Of a stretch of DNA of 7,961 nucleotides, positions 4,910 to 7,961 are shown in pieces; the stretch's first letter is position 1; each line of letters begins with the position of its first letter. This DNA is from Desulfobulbus sp. (GTDB lineage Bacteria > Pseudomonadota > Gammaproteobacteria > Burkholderiales > Rhodocyclaceae), in contig WQUQ01000013.1 in assembly GCA_009782025.1 (NCBI GenBank), positions 1 through 7,961 of the forward strand. Reading direction: 5' to 3'. The notes beneath the pieces were generated by a model, which was given only the letters and a program-made list of their open reading frames with translations, did not search any database and was not told the origin of the DNA. The position numbers were made by a program, and so were the translations under genes.

Positions 4910-5907
4910 CAGATCACCCTGGCGGTAAACAGATCGTGCATGTTGAGCGCGCCGGCCAGCCGGCCGTCGCCATCGACGACGAGCAGCGCGTTGATGCGCA
5001 GGCGCTCCATCATCTCGACCGCCTCGACGGCCAGGCGGGCGCCGGCGATGGTGTGCGGCGCCGGGTGCATGACCGAGGCGATGGCGCCCTGGCGCAGGTC
5101 GACCTGCGCCTCGAAGGCGCGGCGCAGGTCGCCATCGGTGAAGATGCCGAGCGGCCGGTTATCGCCATCGACGATGCAGACCAGGCCCAAGCCGCCGCGC
5201 GACATGGCGACCACGGCGGCGGTGATGTCGGTGTCGGGAGGCAGCGTCGGCACCAGCCCGGCCGGGCGCATGACATCAGCAACATGGGTCAGCAGGCGGC
5301 GACCGAGCGAGCCGCCGGGATGCGAGCGGGCGAAATCCTCGGGGCCGAAGCCGCGGGCGTCGAGCAGGGCCACCGCCAGGGCGTCGCCGAGGGCCAGCGC
5401 GGCGGTGGTGCTGGCCGTTGGCGCCAGGTTGTGCGGGCAGGCTTCCTGGGCGACGGCGGCGTCGAGGTGAATATCGGCCTCGCGGGCCAGGGCCGATTGC
5501 GGCGCGCCGGTCATGCCGATGAGCCGCGCGCCCTGGCGCTTGATGAGCGGCACGATGCGCAGCAGTTCTTCGGACTCGCCGGAATTGGACAGGGCCAGCA
5601 GCACGTCGTCGCGGGTAATCATGCCGAGGTCGCCGTGGCTGGCCTCGGCGGGGTGGACGAAATAGGCCGGCGTGCCGGTGCTGGCCAGGGTGGCGGCGAT
5701 CTTGCGGGCGACATGGCCGGATTTGCCCATGCCGCTGACGATCACGCGGCCGCGACTGTTGAGGATCAGATCGACGGCGCGGGCGAAGGCGTCGTCGAGA
5801 CGCTGCGCCAACGCGGCAACCGCCGCGGCTTCGATGGTCAGGGTTTGCCGTCCCAGTTGCAGAGCGCGTTCCGGGGGGTGGCGCAGAGGCGAAGTGCTTG
5901 GGTTCAT
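4909..5907 (-). CDS. kdsD: Arabinose-5-phosphate isomerase KdsD
   Basis: The 332-residue cytoplasmic enzyme converts ribulose-5-phosphate to arabinose-5-phosphate, the first committed step toward Kdo. An N-terminal SIS sugar-isomerase domain (about 35-205) has GMGKSGHVARK (K62), SNSGESEE (107-114), E155 in AQEACPHNLAPTAS, and SHPGGSLGR with H196. These match the lysine, glutamate and histidine positions of the E. coli enzyme with a small offset. Two CBS domains follow (about 210-265 and 275-332), including the second-domain end VVDGDGRLAGALNMHDL. I chose ATG 5907, giving MNPSTS, although the frame stays open for 42 more codons. The extra residues lack family similarity and would run across the divergent intergenic region and into the antiporter start. 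It has no strong ribosome site. It is the first gene of the kdsD-kdsC-lptC-lptA operon. Confidence 0.94.
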   Translation of the reverse strand: MNPSTSPLRHPPERALQLGRQTLTIEAAAVAALAQRLDDAFARAVDLILNSRGRVIVSGMGKSGHVARKIAATLASTGTPAYFVHPAEASHGDLGMITRDDVLLALSNSGESEELLRIVPLIKRQGARLIGMTGAPQSALAREADIHLDAAVAQEACPHNLAPTASTTAALALGDALAVALLDARGFGPEDFARSHPGGSLGRRLLTHVADVMRPAGLVPTLPPDTDITAAVVAMSRGGLGLVCIVDGDNRPLGIFTDGDLRRAFEAQVDLRQGAIASVMHPAPHTIAGARLAVEAVEMMERLRINALLVVDGDGRLAGALNMHDLFTARVI

Positions 5908-5914
5908 GGATAAG

Positions 5915-5935
5915 CTGCGGTTATGATGACCGCAG
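5915..5935. promoter_or_regulatory. Inverted repeat in the kdsD/antiporter divergent region
   Basis: CTGCGGT (5915-5921) and ACCGCAG (5929-5935) form a perfect 7-bp inverted repeat around TATGATG, in the middle of the 37-bp gap between divergent starts. TATGAT inside it can serve as a -10 box for the antiporter, with TTGGGT at 5898-5903 as a poor -35 (18-bp spacing). On the other strand TATACT (5939-5934) could be a -10 for kdsD, but I see no good -35. A shared operator is possible; the promoters are tentative. Confidence 0.4.
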
Positions 5936-5944
5936 TATACCTGA

Positions 5945-7915
5945 ATGGCGAAACGGCCCTTGAGCGCACTCTCCCTCGTTCTCCTGCTACTTGGCGTCTC
6001 GGTGCCGGTCGTCGTCATTTTCCGCCGTTTCAATCTGCCGCCGGTGCTTGGCTATCTGCTGGTCGGCAGCGTCATCGGGCCGCACGCGCTCAATCTGATG
6101 GCGGAAATCGACAGCATGGAATACCTCGCCGAATTCGGCGTCGTCTTTCTGATGTTCTCGATCGGCCTCGAATTTTCGCTGCCCAAGCTCTACGCGATGA
6201 AACGCATCGTTTTCGGCCTGGGGCTGTTGCAGGTGCTCGCCACCCTGATCGTCGGCACGGCGCTGACGGTGCTCGCCGGCGTCGGCTGGCAACTCGGGCT
6301 GGCCTTGGGCGGCGTGCTGGCGATGTCGTCCACCGCCGTGCTGACCAAGCTCCTGACCGAGCGCATGCAGCTCAACACGCCGCACGGCCGCGAGGTCATG
6401 GGCGTCTTGCTGTTTCAGGATCTGGCCGTGGTGCCGCTCCTGGTCATCATTCCCTCGCTGACCCAGCCGCCGGAGAGGCTGGCGCTGCTGCTCGCGGTGG
6501 CGCTGGTGAAAGCGGTGGTGGCGCTGGCGGTGATCCTGGTGTTCGGCCAGAAACTGATGCGCAAGTGGTTCACCTTCGTCGCCCGCGCCAAATCCTCCGA
6601 GGTCTTCATCCTCAATGTGCTGCTGATTACCCTGGGCCTCGCCACGCTGACGCAACTGGCCGGCCTGTCGCTGGCGCTGGGCGCGTTCGTCGCCGGCATG
6701 CTGATTGCCGAAACCGAATACCGCCTACAGGTCGAGGAGGACATCAAACCCTTCCGCGACGTGCTGATGGGGCTGTTTTTCGTCACCATCGGCATCAAGC
6801 TCGACATGCACATCGTCGCCGACCTGTGGTGGCAGGTGCTGCTCGGCCTCGTCGCCCTGCTCGCGCTCAAGGGGCTGATCGTCGGCCTGCTCTCCTGGCG
6901 TCTGGGCGCTTCGCCCGGCAATGCCCTGCGCTCGGCGCTGTGGCTGTGCGCCGGCGGCGAATTCGGCTTCGTCCTGCTCGGCGAAATCGCCCACATGCCG
7001 ATCGAGGTCGAGCAGGTGGCGCTGACGGCGCTGGTGCTGTCCATGCTGCTCGCGCCCTTCATCGTCCAGTACAGCGACAAGCTGGTGATGCGCTTCGTCG
7101 CCAGCGAATGGCTGCTGCGCTCGATGCACCTGACCCAGATCGCCGCCCAGTCGATGGCCACCGAGCGCCACGCCATCCTCTGCGGCTTCGGGCGCAACGG
7201 CCAATATCTGGCCCGCTTTCTCGGCCAGGAAGGCGTCAATTACATTGCCCTCGATCTCGATCCCGACCGCGTCCGCGAAGCCGCCGCGGGCGGCGAGAGC
7301 GTCGTCTTCGGCGACGCCGGGCGCAAGGAGGCGCTGGTTGCGGCCGGCCTGATGCGCGCCAGCGTGGTCATCGTCACCATGGCCGATACGCCGCTGGCCG
7401 AAAAAGTGCTGCATCACGTGCATGCGCTGCGCCCCGACCTGCCGGTGCTCATCCGCACCGCCGACGAACGCGACATGGCCAGACTGACCCAGGCTGGCGC
7501 CGCCGAGGTCGTGCCGGAAACGCTGGAGGCCAGCCTGATGCTGGCCTCGCACGCCCTGGCGCTGGTCGGCGTGCCGATGAGCCGGGTGTTGAAGCGCATC
7601 CGCCTCGTCCGCGCGCAGCGCTATCGCCTGCTGCGCGGCTTCTATCGCGGCCTGAGCGATCATGTGGAGGACGACAGCCAGCAGCCGCGCCTGCATTCCA
7701 TCTGGCTGGAGCCTGGCGCCGCCGCCATCGGTCAATCGCTGGCCGAACTCGGGTTGGCGGCTTGCGGCTGCGAAGTCAGCGCCATCCGCCGGCGCGGCAT
7801 CCGCGCCATCGAGCCGGCGCCGGAAACCCGTCTGGAAGAAGGCGACGTGGTCGTCGTGCTCGGCGCGCCAGGGGCGGTGATGGCGGCCGAGCAGCGGTTG
7901 TTGCAGCGCGGTTAG
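5945..7915 (+). CDS. Kef/CPA2-family monovalent cation:proton antiporter with RCK domain
   Basis: The 656-residue inner-membrane transporter belongs to the CPA2 family, which includes KefB and KefC and exchanges K+ or Na+ for protons. The N-terminal part (about 8-385) is a sodium/hydrogen-exchanger domain of a dozen or so helices. It contains the family signatures RRFNLPPVLGYLLVGSVIGP (28-47) and FQDLAVVPLL (157-166, with D159) and the late helix CAGGEFGFVLLGE. A cytoplasmic TrkA-N/RCK domain follows, beginning ERHAILCGFGRNGQ with the dinucleotide loop GFGRNG at 414-419. A C-terminal TrkA-C domain (about 583-656) ends VVVVLGAPGAV. The overall order is that of E. coli KefB/KefC plus the added TrkA-C module. 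Whether it is gated by glutathione cannot be read from the sequence, so no symbol is given. It is divergent from the LPS operon, and its ATG at 5945 has no clear ribosome site. Confidence 0.92.
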   Translation: MAKRPLSALSLVLLLLGVSVPVVVIFRRFNLPPVLGYLLVGSVIGPHALNLMAEIDSMEYLAEFGVVFLMFSIGLEFSLPKLYAMKRIVFGLGLLQVLATLIVGTALTVLAGVGWQLGLALGGVLAMSSTAVLTKLLTERMQLNTPHGREVMGVLLFQDLAVVPLLVIIPSLTQPPERLALLLAVALVKAVVALAVILVFGQKLMRKWFTFVARAKSSEVFILNVLLITLGLATLTQLAGLSLALGAFVAGMLIAETEYRLQVEEDIKPFRDVLMGLFFVTIGIKLDMHIVADLWWQVLLGLVALLALKGLIVGLLSWRLGASPGNALRSALWLCAGGEFGFVLLGEIAHMPIEVEQVALTALVLSMLLAPFIVQYSDKLVMRFVASEWLLRSMHLTQIAAQSMATERHAILCGFGRNGQYLARFLGQEGVNYIALDLDPDRVREAAAGGESVVFGDAGRKEALVAAGLMRASVVIVTMADTPLAEKVLHHVHALRPDLPVLIRTADERDMARLTQAGAAEVVPETLEASLMLASHALALVGVPMSRVLKRIRLVRAQRYRLLRGFYRGLSDHVEDDSQQPRLHSIWLEPGAAAIGQSLAELGLAACGCEVSAIRRRGIRAIEPAPETRLEEGDVVVVLGAPGAVMAAEQRLLQRG

Positions 7916-7961
7916 CGGTGGCGGGGCCGAGTTTCAAAGCTGCCGGCAAACGGTGTACAGG

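Noticed and set aside
4936..5913. Long plus-strand open frame of 325 codons opposite kdsD
   Set aside because: Low-complexity composition, wholly antisense to a clear SIS-CBS enzyme; a GC-rich shadow frame.
5908..6033. N-terminal extension of kdsD by 42 codons
   Set aside because: The extra residues have no family similarity and would overlap the antiporter start; ATG 5907 gives the usual KdsD length.
6725..7735. Minus-strand open frame of 336 codons opposite the antiporter
   Set aside because: His/Gln/Ala/Gly-rich antisense frame without family features; the antiporter explains the region.
7934..7961. Minus-strand reading frame ending LYTVCRQL then TGA at 7934-7936, possibly the end of a convergent gene
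   Set aside because: Only eight codons are in the window; with no homology visible it cannot be told from chance.

Overview
The window looks like chromosomal DNA of a GC-rich betaproteobacterium that stores polyhydroxyalkanoate (PHA). A Rhodocyclales-type genome is my best guess, from the gene content rather than any marker gene. The diagnostic parts are a Kdo/LPS-transport operon in the usual proteobacterial order next to a divergent Kef-type antiporter, and two phasins of the betaproteobacterial PhaP type.

Layout, left to right. 1-80: edge of a non-coding palindromic repeat. 81-1514 (minus): a protein with two LPS-kinase-like (InaA/WaaP/KdkA-type) domains in tandem, starting at a TTG codon. 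1515-1745: non-coding, with a strong symmetrical terminator and two similar GC-rich hairpins. 1746-2318 and 2400-2951 (minus): two paralogous phasins separated by a strong terminator. 2952-3171: an AT-rich control region with a consensus sigma70 promoter, a perfect 12-bp inverted repeat just upstream of its -35 box, TGC-rich palindromes in the leader, and the terminator of the LPS operon. 3172-5907 (minus): kdsD-kdsC-lptC-lptA, with every junction overlapping by 1-4 bases. 5945-7915 (plus): a CPA2/Kef-type cation:proton antiporter, divergent from kdsD across 37 bp. 7916-7961: no supported gene.

How the genes work together. KdsD and KdsC make Kdo by isomerising ribulose-5-phosphate to arabinose-5-phosphate and dephosphorylating Kdo-8-phosphate. 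LptC and LptA are the inner-membrane and periplasmic parts of the bridge that carries finished LPS to the outer membrane. The ATPase gene lptB, which normally follows lptA (and is followed by rpoN), is absent: the operon appears to end at a hairpin and the phasin locus follows. The phasins coat PHA granules, and their promoter looks strong and controlled. The tandem kinase may act on LPS core sugars, but its substrate is unknown.

Most of the window is well-understood housekeeping DNA. I see no clear undescribed defence, mobile or RNA system. The points most worth checking are the phasin control region, the break of lptA-lptB linkage, and the two-domain kinase with its unusual start region.
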